Below are positions 25,828-34,175 of a stretch of DNA of 64,000 bases, piece by piece. The DNA is from Pseudomonadota bacterium (GTDB lineage Bacteria > Pseudomonadota > Alphaproteobacteria > Rhizobiales > Hyphomicrobiaceae). The stretch covers positions 6,813-70,812 of the forward strand of contig JAEYPL010000284.1 of NCBI GenBank assembly GCA_023410905.1. Direction: 5' to 3'. The notes under the pieces are model-generated. The model saw only the letters and a list, made by a program, of their open reading frames with translations. It searched no databases and was not told the origin of the DNA. The translations under genes and the position numbers were made by a program. Each line of letters starts with the position of its first letter. Within the stretch, counting starts at the first letter, position 1.

Positions 25828-27222
25828 TTACTGCCTGAGGCCAGCGTCTTTGAGCACTCGATCGAGATCGGCGCTCGCCTTCTTCAACGCATCGGCCGCA
25901 GAGGCGCGCTTGAAGTAAATCTCGTGATGGGCGCGTGCCCAGATGTCGCCCAATCGATTACGCTCAGGCTGAGGAACCCAAGCGACGCGCGCCGTCTCGA
26001 AGTTCTTCGTGATGGTCTCGACGTAGCTGCCGCCGCCCCACGGTCCGATCATCTCCTTCACCCGCGCATCACTTGCGACGGATTTACGGGTCGGATTGAG
26101 ATTGCGATAGTTGAGCGTGGCGCGGAGCAACGTGCGCTGAGAAGTTGCCCATTGGATGAAGAGCCATGCAGCCGTCTTGTTCTTGGCAGCCTTGTTAATA
26201 CCTAGAGCCCACGTCCAGAGGCCTGCGAAAGTCTTGCCGCCTGCCCCGCCTGGAATGAGCGCGTAGCCAACCTTGCCCGCCACCTTCGATCTCTTCGGAT
26301 CCTCGAATGTTGCGGCAAAGATATCGGAATCGCCGAGCATCCCCGCCTGCCCAGCCGCAAAGGCCTCCATAGCGTCGTACCATTGGAGGTTGGCCCAGTT
26401 GGGAGGCCCGCTCTCGCGGATCATGTCGATATAGGTCTCGGTGTATTTCACCGCCCGCGGGTCGTGAAGGTTGGCCCGCATGTTACTGTCGAGTTCGGAC
26501 CATTCGCCGTTGGTGTAGGATTTGAGGCCGCTGATGTAGCCCGTCGCCAGCGCGGCGACGTTCGGAGTTCCGCGAGCCACGACGCCGGCAATTCCGGCAT
26601 GCTTCTTCACCAGTCGCGCAGCCTCGGCCATTTCTTCGATCGTCGTCGGCACCTTGATGTTGTGCTGGTCAAAGATGTCCTTGCGATACGAGAGAATGTA
26701 ACCCTCGGCCATAACAGGGATCGAGTAGAGCGGTCCCTCGCCGACACCCGAACCGATCTTGCCGCTCCAGCGATTTGCGGACAGCAGGCCCGGGATGAAG
26801 TCGTCGATCTTGTACCAGTCCGGATCCGTCAACTTGGGATCCTTGAGGAAATCGTCCAGCGAGTCGATCCAACCTGGCGCAACGTACTGCCAATTGCGCA
26901 TCGGGCCCGTCATGATGACCGAGAACTCACCCTGCTTCTGCGAGAGATCCGCTGCAAGGCGCGTGAAGTACTCGTTCTCGGGCAGAATGAGATAGTCGAT
27001 GTTGATGCCGGTGAGTTCCTTGAACTCCGGAATAAGCGGCAGCAGCGATTCCGTGAAAGGGTGCTTGTTCATGCCAAGCGCAAGCGGCTGCCCTTCCGCC
27101 TGCCGCCAGTTTATCTTCGCTTTCCGAAAGTACTCGAGGTCATCTCCGCTTTGCGCCAAGGCCCCGGGAGCAACACCCGTGGCAAGCAGCATGCCGAGAA
27201 CCGTCCGACGATGTAGGTCCAT
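25828..27222 (-). CDS. Extracellular solute-binding protein, family 1 (sugar/polyol)
   Basis: This 464-residue periplasmic binding protein serves the two downstream permeases. The N-terminus MDLHRRTVLGMLLATG ending at PGALAQSG is an export signal with an RR pair, possibly Tat. The mature part shows family-1 features: NKHPFTESLLPLIPEFKELT, then a long two-lobe domain with YIDMIRESGPPNWANLQWYD and AFAAGQAGMLGDSDIF. The ATG used has GGGAGG upstream at good spacing; a longer open frame of 80 more codons crosses the promoter region and is rejected. Family members bind maltose, glycerol phosphate, sorbitol and similar compounds; the ligand here is not known. Confidence 0.88.
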   Translation of the reverse strand: MDLHRRTVLGMLLATGVAPGALAQSGDDLEYFRKAKINWRQAEGQPLALGMNKHPFTESLLPLIPEFKELTGINIDYLILPENEYFTRLAADLSQKQGEFSVIMTGPMRNWQYVAPGWIDSLDDFLKDPKLTDPDWYKIDDFIPGLLSANRWSGKIGSGVGEGPLYSIPVMAEGYILSYRKDIFDQHNIKVPTTIEEMAEAARLVKKHAGIAGVVARGTPNVAALATGYISGLKSYTNGEWSELDSNMRANLHDPRAVKYTETYIDMIRESGPPNWANLQWYDAMEAFAAGQAGMLGDSDIFAATFEDPKRSKVAGKVGYALIPGGAGGKTFAGLWTWALGINKAAKNKTAAWLFIQWATSQRTLLRATLNYRNLNPTRKSVASDARVKEMIGPWGGGSYVETITKNFETARVAWVPQPERNRLGDIWARAHHEIYFKRASAADALKKASADLDRVLKDAGLRQ

Positions 27223-27518
27223 AAATATCCTCCCGGTCGTTCGCGACACACTGCAGAAAGCAGCTACTCGCGACGCTCCAATTTGCTTTTTTTTCGTGCA
27301 GGCTTTTCGCATTCGCGCATTCGCAACGTCGCGTACGCTTGTTTCTCCTCCTGCTCCTGTCGGGCCACTTTTTGTCGTTGTCGGCGTTGCGATCCAGCAA
27401 GGCCCTTGACGCTCGATCATGCAAGGTGAAGAAATGGTATAATGATCATACCAATTGCGCAACCCTTCGACACGGGCTAGAGCACTGCAGTCAATTTCAA
27501 CACCGGCCCCTTCGTCCC
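27223..27518. other. Divergent promoter region of the sugar locus
   Basis: About 300 bases lie between the leftward importer unit and the rightward regulator gene. They contain the TGGTAT...ATACCA operator described separately and an AT-rich segment at 27425-27460. No additional gene was seen. Confidence 0.4.
27435..27453. promoter_or_regulatory. GntR/FCD-type operator
   Basis: TGGTAT and ATACCA form an inverted repeat separated by seven bases (AATGATC). FadR/FCD regulators of the GntR family typically bind TGGT-Nx-ACCA palindromes. The site lies between the divergent binding-protein and regulator genes, 84 bases before the regulator start I chose. It is probably autoregulated and controls both units. 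The symmetry is seen; the binding protein is inferred from position. Confidence 0.6.
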
Positions 27519-28238
27519 GTGAAGCTCAGCGATCAAATCCACGACCAACTTCTCGCGCTCATCGCGAACGGAGAGTTTGCGGAGAAATCCAGATTGCCGA
27601 CGGAAGTTGAGCTGGCGGCTCGCTTCGACGTATCGCGCACGATCGTCAGAGAGGCGCTGGCGCGCTTGAGGGACGACGGCGTCGTTCTTTCCCGTCAGGG
27701 CGCTGGTACTTTCGTGCGGCGTCGACCAGACCAGTCATGGAAACATTCGCCCCTCGGCAGCATCGCCGACATTCAGCGATGCTTCGAGTTTCGCATGGGC
27801 TTTGAGGCCGACATGGCCGCATGGGCCGCGCGCAGGGCCAATCGGGCGACCGTCAAGCGCATTGGCGCGTTGGTTGAAGCCTATGAGGATGTTACCAAGG
27901 ACGGGAAGCCCGGTCGTGATGCCGACTTCGATCTGCACTATGCCATCGCGGAAGCGACGGACAACCGCTTCTTCGTCTCGGTCATGACCTCGTTGAGAGA
28001 TCACATCGCGTTCGGGATGAATCTGGCACGCGACTTGTCGCGGGTGCACCCTGCTGCGCGACGAAAGGCGGCCATCGAGGAGCATCGGAAGGTTTTCGAT
28101 GCCATCCGCGCGCGCGATCCCGATCGTGCGCATGAGGCGATGTGGCTTCATGTCGAAAAGGCTCGCTTACGCATCTTTGACGGAGAACCGGACAACTCGC
28201 CGCCGCCGTTGAAAGCAAACAATCCAAGGACGCGCTAG
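27519..28238 (+). CDS. GntR-family transcriptional regulator, FCD subfamily
   Basis: About 239 residues. The N-terminal winged helix is clear (KLSDQIHDQLLALI, then LPTEVELAARFDVSRTIVRE and DDGVVLSRQGAGTFV). The C-terminal part is an FCD helical ligand domain (FEFRMGFEADMAAWAARRA, DADFDLHYAIAEATDNRFF, EHRKVFDAIRARDPDRAHEA) whose Asp/His residues usually hold a metal and an acid ligand. The start is uncertain. I use the GTG just before the conserved part because the frame further upstream runs through the operator and reads as non-protein. It faces the sugar importer and precedes the aldo/keto reductase by 47 bases. Confidence 0.83.
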   Translation: MKLSDQIHDQLLALIANGEFAEKSRLPTEVELAARFDVSRTIVREALARLRDDGVVLSRQGAGTFVRRRPDQSWKHSPLGSIADIQRCFEFRMGFEADMAAWAARRANRATVKRIGALVEAYEDVTKDGKPGRDADFDLHYAIAEATDNRFFVSVMTSLRDHIAFGMNLARDLSRVHPAARRKAAIEEHRKVFDAIRARDPDRAHEAMWLHVEKARLRIFDGEPDNSPPPLKANNPRTR

Positions 28239-28285
28239 CGGTTTCCGGGAACAAAAGCAGCGACACATTCGGGAGGAGAGACACG

Positions 28286-29320
28286 ATGGCTATTGAGATG
28301 AGGCCACTTGGGCGAACCGGACTGGGCGTCACGACACTGGGCTTCGGCGGTGCGCCGTTGGGTGGATTCCGTTTCGATGTGAGTGAGCGGCAAGCCGTCG
28401 ATACGCTCCTTGCCGCTTATGCGAAGGGCGTACGCTATTTCGATACCGCGCCGCTCTATGGCTTCGGCCGAAGCGAGCTCATTTACGGACAGGCGCTACG
28501 CACGCTCGACCGCAACAGCGTCGTGCTTTCCACCAAGGTCGGCCGTTTGTTGTCGCCGAAGGCCGACGACGAAGAGGTGCCCGGCTGGCGTAAGGGTGGT
28601 CTCTCGTTCAAACCAACCTATGACTACAGCCGTGACGGTACATTGCGCTCGCTAGAGCAATCGCTGTTGCGGCTCGGCTTGAACCGCATCGACATCGCAC
28701 TCATTCACGATGTCGACGTGTGGACACATGGGACGCAAGAGGCCGCCGACCAGCGCTTCAAAGAGACGATGGCCGGCTGCTATCCGGCGCTCGCTGAGTT
28801 GCGTCGCGCGGGCGTCATCAAAGCCATCGGCGTCGGCCTCAACGAAAGTGCCATGTCGCTGCGTTTCGTGCGTGAGGCCGATCTCGACTGCGTCATGCTG
28901 GCGGGGCGATATACCCTGCTCGAGCAAGGTGCGTTGGACGACCTGCTTCCCGTGTGTGAGCAAAAAGGCGTTTCGATCCTGACGGCCGGCCCCTTCAATT
29001 CGGGCATTCTGGCCACCGGCGCGGTGCCGGGTGCCGTATACAATTATCAGCCCGCACCTGCTCCGATCATGGATCGCGTGCGTCAGATCGAAGACGTATG
29101 CCGGCGCCACGATGTCGATCTGGCAACCGCCGCTCTGCAATTTCCGCTCGCGCACCCGAGCGTGGTGTCAATGGTCGCCGGCGGCATTAGCCCCGACGAA
29201 GTGGAGCAGAATGCGGCTCGAATGTCGGCACGCATCCCTTCGGCTTTCTGGTCTGAATTGAAGCAGCAGGGCCTGATTGCCGCTTCCGCGCCGCTTCCGA
29301 GCGATACGACGTCCACATAA
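28286..29320 (+). CDS. Aldo/keto reductase (sugar or pyridoxal dehydrogenase-like)
   Basis: This 344-residue TIM-barrel oxidoreductase uses NAD(P). The catalytic tetrad is visible: Asp53 and Tyr58 in FDTAPLYGFG, Lys84 in STKVGR and His141 in LIHDVD. The overall reading (RPLGRTGLGVTTLGFGGAPL; MVAGGISPDEVEQN) is like D-threo-aldose (fucose) 1-dehydrogenase and pyridoxal 4-dehydrogenase. Start ATG has GGGAGGAG eight bases before it. It is cotranscribed with the GntR regulator of the sugar locus, so an imported sugar or its oxidation product is the probable substrate. Confidence 0.87.
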   Translation: MAIEMRPLGRTGLGVTTLGFGGAPLGGFRFDVSERQAVDTLLAAYAKGVRYFDTAPLYGFGRSELIYGQALRTLDRNSVVLSTKVGRLLSPKADDEEVPGWRKGGLSFKPTYDYSRDGTLRSLEQSLLRLGLNRIDIALIHDVDVWTHGTQEAADQRFKETMAGCYPALAELRRAGVIKAIGVGLNESAMSLRFVREADLDCVMLAGRYTLLEQGALDDLLPVCEQKGVSILTAGPFNSGILATGAVPGAVYNYQPAPAPIMDRVRQIEDVCRRHDVDLATAALQFPLAHPSVVSMVAGGISPDEVEQNAARMSARIPSAFWSELKQQGLIAASAPLPSDTTST

Positions 29321-29369
29321 ACACTGGATGTCGTCAGAGCGCCGCCAATCCTACCGCCACGCAAGCCCC

Positions 29370-29405
29370 ATCATTGCCGGTGCAATACTCTTGCACTGGT
29401 GATGA
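29370..29405 (+). terminator. Hairpin after the aldo/keto reductase gene
   Basis: CATCA and TGATG outside, and GTGCAA and TTGCAC inside, pair around a five-base loop with a short interrupted middle. No T-run follows, only AATTCTC. It is located 50 bases after the gene stop and is a plausible transcript end. Confidence 0.4.
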
Positions 29406-29499
29406 ATTCTCAGCGTTCGATGCGCCATCGACGAGGCACACCACTGAGACATGGCGCCAAACGCCATTGAGGCATGGGTCTCTTAAGTCTTTGATATAA

Positions 29500-29577
29500 T
29501 GGTCGGAGCGGCGAGATTCGAACTCGCGACCCCCAGTCCCCCAGACTGGTGCGCTAACCAGGCTGCGCTACGCTCCG
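29500..29577 (-). tRNA. tRNA-Pro (anticodon GGG), CCA encoded
   Basis: Read on the minus strand, the acceptor arms CGGAGCG and CGCTCCG pair perfectly. A D-arm GCGC...GCGC, an anticodon stem CCAGT/ACTGG with loop CTGGGGG, and a T-arm GCGAG-TTCGAAT-CTCGC follow. The anticodon at loop positions three to five is GGG, which reads CCC and CCU. A discriminator A and an encoded CCA end the gene. No integrase or second copy of the 3' end was noticed nearby. Confidence 0.95.
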
Positions 29578-29896
29578 ATCCGACCCCGCCAGTCCAGTTC
29601 TAGGACCATGCAAAGGCTCCGGCCGCTGGTTCCATGGCGAATGTCCCGCCCGGTCAGCCGGTGTCTGCCGCCGGTCCGTGGACCTGCAGCGATCGCCGAC
29701 ACGGGTACTCGACACGCCGCAACCCGTCAAGGAACTTGGGGCCGGCACGGCGGTTGCACCAGAATGAGCCCGCGCGATTTACCCCATACGGATAAGCCAC
29801 CGCGCCAGGCTGGCGGCGAGACGCCATCCAGGGTAAATCCACGGACGCCCAATTCACCGCCCACGCGGCTCATCCCCATTATGCGGAGGAAAAACC
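29578..29896. other. Intergenic region between tRNA-Pro and aldolase, no gene seen
   Basis: About 320 bases must hold the promoters for the tRNA (leftward) and the aldolase gene (rightward). Short open frames on both strands read as arginine- and proline-rich noise. No clear promoter pair was found. Confidence 0.35.
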
Positions 29897-30919
29897 ATGA
29901 CGATGACGCTTGAACAGGTTGCAGAGGCCATGGTTGCCCCCGGGAAGGGCATTCTCGCCGCGGACGAAAGCACCGGGACCATCAAGCGCCGCTTCGACAG
30001 CATCAAGGTCGACAACACCGAGGACAACCGTCGCGACTATCGCGAGATGCTGTTCCGCTCGACGGATGCCATGAAGACCGCGATCTCGGGCGTCATCCTG
30101 TTCGACGAGACGATCCGCCAGAAGGCCAAGGACGGCACCCCGCTGACGAAGATCATCGCGGACACCGGCGCACTGCCCGGCATCAAGGTCGACGGCAGCA
30201 CGAAGCCGCTCCAGTTCTGCCCCGGTGAGGTCGTCACAGAGGGGCTCGACGGGCTCCCGGGCCGCGTGAAAGAGTATGTCGGCCTCGGCGCGAAGTTCGC
30301 GAAGTGGCGCGCGGTGATCGATATCGGCCAGGGCATGCCGTCCTACACCTGCATCAAGGCGAATGCGCACCTGCTCGGCCGCTATGCTGCGATCTGCCTC
30401 GAGGGCGGCCTTGTGCCGATCGTCGAGCCGGAAGTGCTGATGGACGGCGCGCACGACATCGACCGCTGCGCCGAAGTCACCGAGTGGGTGCTCAAGGAAG
30501 TCTATCAGGAGCTCTACTACAATCGCGTGGTGCTCGAGCAGACGATCCTCAAGCCGAACATGGTCGTATCGGGCAAGAAGTGTGCGCGTCAGGCGAGCCG
30601 CGAGGAAGTGGCGGAGAAGACCATCAAGGTGCTGAAGCGCTGCGTGCCGACGGCCGTGCCGGGCATTGCTTTCCTCTCAGGTGGCCAGTCCGACGAGGAT
30701 GCGACCGCGCATCTCCATTACATGAACGCCATGGGTGGCCTGCCCTGGAAGCTGTCGTACTCCTATGGCCGCGCGCTGCAGGCGGCCGCGCTGAAGGCCT
30801 GGAGCGGCAAGAGTGAGAACTTCGCAGCCGGTCAGCGCGCATTCAGCCACCGCGCCAAGATGAATGGCCTCGCCTCCCTCGGAAAGTGGAGCGAGCAGCA
30901 GGAGAAGGCGGTCGCCTAA
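29897..30919 (+). CDS. Class I fructose-bisphosphate aldolase
   Basis: This 340-residue Schiff-base aldolase cleaves fructose 1,6-bisphosphate to two triose phosphates and works in glycolysis and gluconeogenesis. Motifs are clear: GKGILAADESTGTIKRRF near residue 17, PIVEPEVLMDG near 174, the Schiff-base Lys219 in LEQTILKPNMV (Lys229 in muscle aldolase), and SGGQSDEDA. The length is close to the eukaryote-type class I enzyme but without its C-terminal Tyr. GCGGAGGAAAAA precedes the ATG. It is a single gene with its own promoter region. Confidence 0.94.
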   Translation: MTMTLEQVAEAMVAPGKGILAADESTGTIKRRFDSIKVDNTEDNRRDYREMLFRSTDAMKTAISGVILFDETIRQKAKDGTPLTKIIADTGALPGIKVDGSTKPLQFCPGEVVTEGLDGLPGRVKEYVGLGAKFAKWRAVIDIGQGMPSYTCIKANAHLLGRYAAICLEGGLVPIVEPEVLMDGAHDIDRCAEVTEWVLKEVYQELYYNRVVLEQTILKPNMVVSGKKCARQASREEVAEKTIKVLKRCVPTAVPGIAFLSGGQSDEDATAHLHYMNAMGGLPWKLSYSYGRALQAAALKAWSGKSENFAAGQRAFSHRAKMNGLASLGKWSEQQEKAVA

Positions 30920-30974
30920 GCTCACAATTCGGGTGCGCTAGTTTGGAGCGCGCCCTCGAGGGGAGCAGTTCGCG

Positions 30975-31433
30975 ATGCGGTGGAGGCTATCGACCTGTGC
31001 CGCGTCGCTCGTGCTGCTCTTCTCTTTCTTCTCGGTGCGCGCGGCCCATGCCGACGACTTCCTCGCGCGCAATGCCATGAGCCGCGACGACATCATTGCG
31101 GCTTTCGTCGATCAACAGCTCTCAGGCGTTTATCCGAGCGGCGCACCGTGGAGCGAGCTTGTCCGCTCCGATGGAACCAGCGACTACCGTGAAGGGGGAA
31201 ACCAGCGCGAAGGGCGTTGGTGGATGCAGAACGATAACTTCTGCTTTCGCTATGGCCTGCCGCTGTCGGGCGGCTGCTTTCGCGTCGTGCGCATCGGAGC
31301 GAACTGCTACGAGCTTTACGCCGTGAACCCTGGGCAGGAAACGGTGCCAGGCCCTCAGACCGGCGCGAACTGGAATGGCCGCATGTGGCGGGACCACGCC
31401 GCGCCGACCTGCGATGAGCGGCCGACATCGTGA
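30975..31433 (+). CDS. Secreted cysteine-containing protein of unknown function
   Basis: The 152-residue product has a standard signal peptide (basic MRWRLS, a hydrophobic core, cleavage probably after ARAAHA). The mature part is about 125 residues with four cysteines (NFCFRY, GGCFRV, NCYEL, PTCDE), likely forming two disulfides in the periplasm. The repeated Gly/Trp/Tyr pattern (GAPWSELVRSDGTSDYREGG; GRWWMQNDNFCF) suggests a small beta barrel. I recall similar unnamed proteins in Rhizobiales but can give no function. GGGGAGC lies upstream of the ATG. Confidence 0.75.
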   Translation: MRWRLSTCAASLVLLFSFFSVRAAHADDFLARNAMSRDDIIAAFVDQQLSGVYPSGAPWSELVRSDGTSDYREGGNQREGRWWMQNDNFCFRYGLPLSGGCFRVVRIGANCYELYAVNPGQETVPGPQTGANWNGRMWRDHAAPTCDERPTS

Positions 31434-31517
31434 GCTTGCGCGTCGCGATGGAATAGCATCGACGGCATAGCATCACGATTGCGGCGGAGGCCTCTTTCCC
31501 GCGGCCTGCGAACTAAG

Positions 31518-31886
31518 CTAGTGCGGCTGGAGAAACTTCGCGCGGTAGCGCCCATCGGCGCCGGCGATGAACAGCTCCTTCACCTGCGGATGGCGCAACG
31601 GCGTGCCGGTCGTGTCCGGGAGCAGGTTCTGCTCCGAGACATACGCCACGTACTCTGTATCCGCGTTCTCGGCGAGCAGGTGATAGAAGGGCTGCTCCTT
31701 CTTCGGGCGGATCTCCTCGGGGATCGACTCCCACCATTCCTCGGTCGAATTGAAGACCGGATCCACGTCGAAGATGATCCCCCGAAACGGATAAATCCGA
31801 TGACGCACGACTTGCCCGAGCTGGAACTTGGCCAGCTTCATGCCGCGGTTGGACTTCCGCGATTTGGGAGGATTTGGCGTACTCAT
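31518..31886 (-). CDS. hspQ: Heat-shock protein HspQ / hemimethylated-DNA-binding family
   Basis: This 122-residue protein has the YccV/HspQ domain: KFQLGQVVRHRIYPFRGIIF, then DVDPVF, QPFYHLLAENADTEYVAYVS and LFIAGADGRYRAKF. In E. coli HspQ is a small heat-induced protein that stimulates Lon and promotes degradation of some substrates. An insertion with NSTEEWWESIPEEIRPKK is usual for alphaproteobacterial members. I start at the ATG giving MSTPNPP; a TTG six codons upstream and an ATG at 31841 are alternatives, since no strong ribosome site is seen. Confidence 0.85.
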   Translation of the reverse strand: MSTPNPPKSRKSNRGMKLAKFQLGQVVRHRIYPFRGIIFDVDPVFNSTEEWWESIPEEIRPKKEQPFYHLLAENADTEYVAYVSEQNLLPDTTGTPLRHPQVKELFIAGADGRYRAKFLQPH

Positions 31887-32087
31887 GTCGCGAGGTATCG
31901 CCAATCCGCCTTCGATCTGTCAATGGCGCGCATCGTTACAAGATCTTAAGCAGGGGGCTCCAGCGCTAAAGGACTACCCCCCGCGCGGCTGGCATCCTAG
32001 ATTGCGCCTCTCTGGTTCCACGGCGCGCGCCACCTCCCGGCACCGCCCATCCATAATCACGCGACAGGCGAGGAAGAGAGACGAGAT

Positions 32088-33746
32088 ATGCGTCACGGCG
32101 GCAAAATCCTGATCGATCAGCTTGAAACCCAGGGCGCGTCGGCGGCCTTCACAGTGCCGGGGGAGAGCTTTCTGGCCGCCCTCGACGGCTTGCACGACTC
32201 GAACCGTATCAAGACGGTGATCTGCCGCCAGGAAGGCGGCGCCGCCATGATGGCCGAGGCCTGGGGCAAGGTCACGGGCGAGCCTGGCATCTGCTTCGTC
32301 ACACGCGGTCCGGGCGCCGCCAACGCGATGAGCGGCCTGCACGTTGCCCAGCAGGATTCGACGCCGATGATCATGTTCCTCGGCCTGCCGGGTGAGAAGC
32401 ATGAGGACCGCGAGGCCTTCCAGGAGATCGAGACCAAGCAGCTCTTCTCCTCGTTCGTGAAGTGGGCCGCCGTGATCCGCTCGACGGCACGTATCCCCGA
32501 GTACGTCAGCCACGCCTATCACATGGCCATGAACGGCCGGCCCGGTCCTGTCGTCCTCGGCCTCCCCGAGGACATGCTCTCGAGCATCGGCGAAGCGCCG
32601 GATGCCAAGCCTGCACGCTTTGCACATCCCGCGCCGAGCGCAGGCAACATCGAGGAGCTGAAGGCAGCGCTCGCCAAGGCCAAGCGGCCGATGATGATCA
32701 TCGGCGGCCCGCTCTGGAACCGCGACATCCAGAAGCGCGTCGAAGCGTTTGCCGAACGCTACGACATGCCGATCGCGGCGGCTTTCCGCTTCCAGGACTA
32801 CATGGACAACCGGCACCCGAACTATGTCGGGCACGCCGGCATCGGCCTCGACGCCAAGCTGGCCAACGCGATCAAGACTGCGGACGTTCTGATCGTCGTC
32901 GGCGCCCGTCTCGGCGAGATGACGACGTCGACCTATACGCTCGTCGACATCCCCAATCCGAGCCAGTACCTGGTGCACGTTCACCCCTCGGGGAACGAAC
33001 TCGGCTCGGTCTATCGCGCCGATCTGCCGATCAATGCGACCGCCGAGACGTTCGCAAACGTCCTCGACGGGCTCGACAAGCCTGCGTCGACACCGTGGAG
33101 CGGCCTGCGCAAGGAACTGCGGGCGACCTATGAGGAATCCCTGAAGCCGCTGGCGATGCCGGGTGCGGTGTCGTTTGCGGAGGTGGTACGCACGGTCTCG
33201 GACATGATGCCGGAGAACGGCATCGTGACGAACGGCGCCGGGAACTACGCGGCGTTCGTGCATAAGTACACGCAGTACAAGGGCTATAAGAGCCAGCTCG
33301 CGCCGACGTCGGGTTCCATGGGTTACGGGCTGCCGGCGGCGATCGCCGCCAAGCTCGCGGATCCGACACGCACCGTCGTCAACTATGCTGGCGACGGCTG
33401 CTTCATGATGACGGGCCAGGAAATCGCGACAGCCGTGCAGTACGGCCTCAACGTCATCACGATCATCGCCAACAACGGCATGTACGGCACGATCCGCATG
33501 CACCAGGAGAAGCACTACCCCAGCCGCGTGGTCGGCACCGAACTGGTCAATCCGGACTTTGCCGCTTATGCGCGCGCGTTCGGTGCTCACGGCGAGACGG
33601 TCGAGCGGACCGAGGACTTCAAGGCCGCATTCGAGCGCTCGCTCAATGCAGGCAAGCCGGCGATCATCGAGTGCCGCGTCGATCCGGAGGCCCTGTCTCC
33701 GCGGCAGACCCTGAGCCAGGTACGCCAGTCTGGCGGCAAGAAGTAA
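32088..33746 (+). CDS. ThDP-dependent enzyme, acetolactate-synthase-like
   Basis: This 552-residue protein has the three-domain architecture of thiamine-diphosphate enzymes. The N-terminal pyrimidine-binding domain has catalytic Glu49 in VICRQEGGAAMMAEAWGK. The central domain contains KRPMMIIGGPLW. The C-terminal diphosphate-binding domain has the GDG motif (AGDGCFMMTG, near residue 435) and the metal Asn in IANNGMYG. It resembles large subunits of acetolactate synthase and related decarboxylases, but no ilvN small subunit follows and it lacks the nearby branched-chain genes. It could be a decarboxylase or carboligase for a 2-oxo acid. It ends in a terminator-like hairpin, so it is monocistronic. 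Confidence 0.85.
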   Translation: MRHGGKILIDQLETQGASAAFTVPGESFLAALDGLHDSNRIKTVICRQEGGAAMMAEAWGKVTGEPGICFVTRGPGAANAMSGLHVAQQDSTPMIMFLGLPGEKHEDREAFQEIETKQLFSSFVKWAAVIRSTARIPEYVSHAYHMAMNGRPGPVVLGLPEDMLSSIGEAPDAKPARFAHPAPSAGNIEELKAALAKAKRPMMIIGGPLWNRDIQKRVEAFAERYDMPIAAAFRFQDYMDNRHPNYVGHAGIGLDAKLANAIKTADVLIVVGARLGEMTTSTYTLVDIPNPSQYLVHVHPSGNELGSVYRADLPINATAETFANVLDGLDKPASTPWSGLRKELRATYEESLKPLAMPGAVSFAEVVRTVSDMMPENGIVTNGAGNYAAFVHKYTQYKGYKSQLAPTSGSMGYGLPAAIAAKLADPTRTVVNYAGDGCFMMTGQEIATAVQYGLNVITIIANNGMYGTIRMHQEKHYPSRVVGTELVNPDFAAYARAFGAHGETVERTEDFKAAFERSLNAGKPAIIECRVDPEALSPRQTLSQVRQSGGKK

Positions 33747-33770
33747 ACTCAGCCAAACACGCCAATCGCA

Positions 33771-33800
33771 CGGCCGCCGCGGGCTCGTTCCCGGCGGCCG
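33771..33800 (+). terminator. GC-rich hairpin after the ThDP enzyme gene
   Basis: CGGCCGCC and GGCGGCCG pair, with a GC bulge and a GGG/CCC extension around a six-base loop. TTGCCGTTCT follows, a weak U-tract. It starts 24 bases after the stop and is probably the transcript end. Confidence 0.6.
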
Positions 33801-33879
33801 TTGCCGTTCTGGAGGGCGATGAAGCAAGTCGGAAGTCGTAAATAATAACTTAATTTAATATTCGCGCCGTTTACCAACC

Positions 33880-33919
33880 GTATTACTAACAATCGACTAA
33901 GCACGGAAAATGTATTACT
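33880..33919. repeat. Direct repeat GTATTACT spaced three helical turns
   Basis: GTATTACT occurs at 33880-33887 and 33912-33919, 32 bases start to start, inside an AT-rich island (about 33838-33935) that contrasts with the GC-rich surroundings. It lies just upstream of a small membrane-protein gene. The spacing would place both copies on the same DNA face, as for paired activator or repressor sites. The copies are seen; function is inferred. Confidence 0.45.
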
Positions 33920-33959
33920 GATTTTATACCACGAAACAAGACACAGCGGGGCGCAAGTC

Positions 33960-34136
33960 ATGGATCATCGCGCAAATCTTGAAGCCGTCGGCCGCCTCGG
34001 GCGCGCTGCACGGATCAGCGCCGTGATCTGCCTGCTCGTTGCCTGCGCCCTGCTGGTGAGCTCGCTGATGTCTGCAAACCGGGTAGTTGCCGACATCCAA
34101 TCCCCTCTCGACAATCGCAGCCTTCGGCTCTTCTGA
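33960..34136 (+). CDS. Small single-pass membrane protein (58 residues)
   Basis: This short frame encodes 58 residues. A basic amphipathic start (MDHRANLEAVGRLGRAARIS) precedes one hydrophobic helix (AVICLLVACALLVSSLM), and a polar tail ends in NRSLRLF. By the positive-inside rule the N-terminus would be cytoplasmic. It is preceded by an AT-rich region with a paired repeat and followed 40 bases later by a strong intrinsic terminator, so it looks like a self-contained gene. There is only a weak ribosome site (GCGGGGCG). No family is recognised. The alternative is that the transcript itself is a regulatory RNA. Confidence 0.5.
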   Translation: MDHRANLEAVGRLGRAARISAVICLLVACALLVSSLMSANRVVADIQSPLDNRSLRLF

Positions 34137-34175
34137 CTCCCCGCTTTCTCACTCCACTCATCTCCTGCAACGACT

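Noticed and set aside
29500..29577. tRNA-Pro as an integration site for a genomic island
   Set aside because: No integrase, mobility gene or repeated tRNA 3' end was seen on either side.
29554..29913. Short overlapping frames around tRNA-Pro and the aldolase promoter
   Set aside because: They run through the tRNA gene or the aldolase ribosome site and encode basic low-complexity sequence.
32088..33746. Calling this gene ilvB (acetolactate synthase)
   Set aside because: No ilvN or branched-chain genes are nearby and the superfamily contains many decarboxylases, so a generic call is safer.
31974..33827. 617-codon open frame on the minus strand opposite the ThDP enzyme gene
   Set aside because: It mirrors the codon periodicity of the real gene, is rich in Arg, Asp and His without domains, and the + strand protein has intact cofactor motifs.
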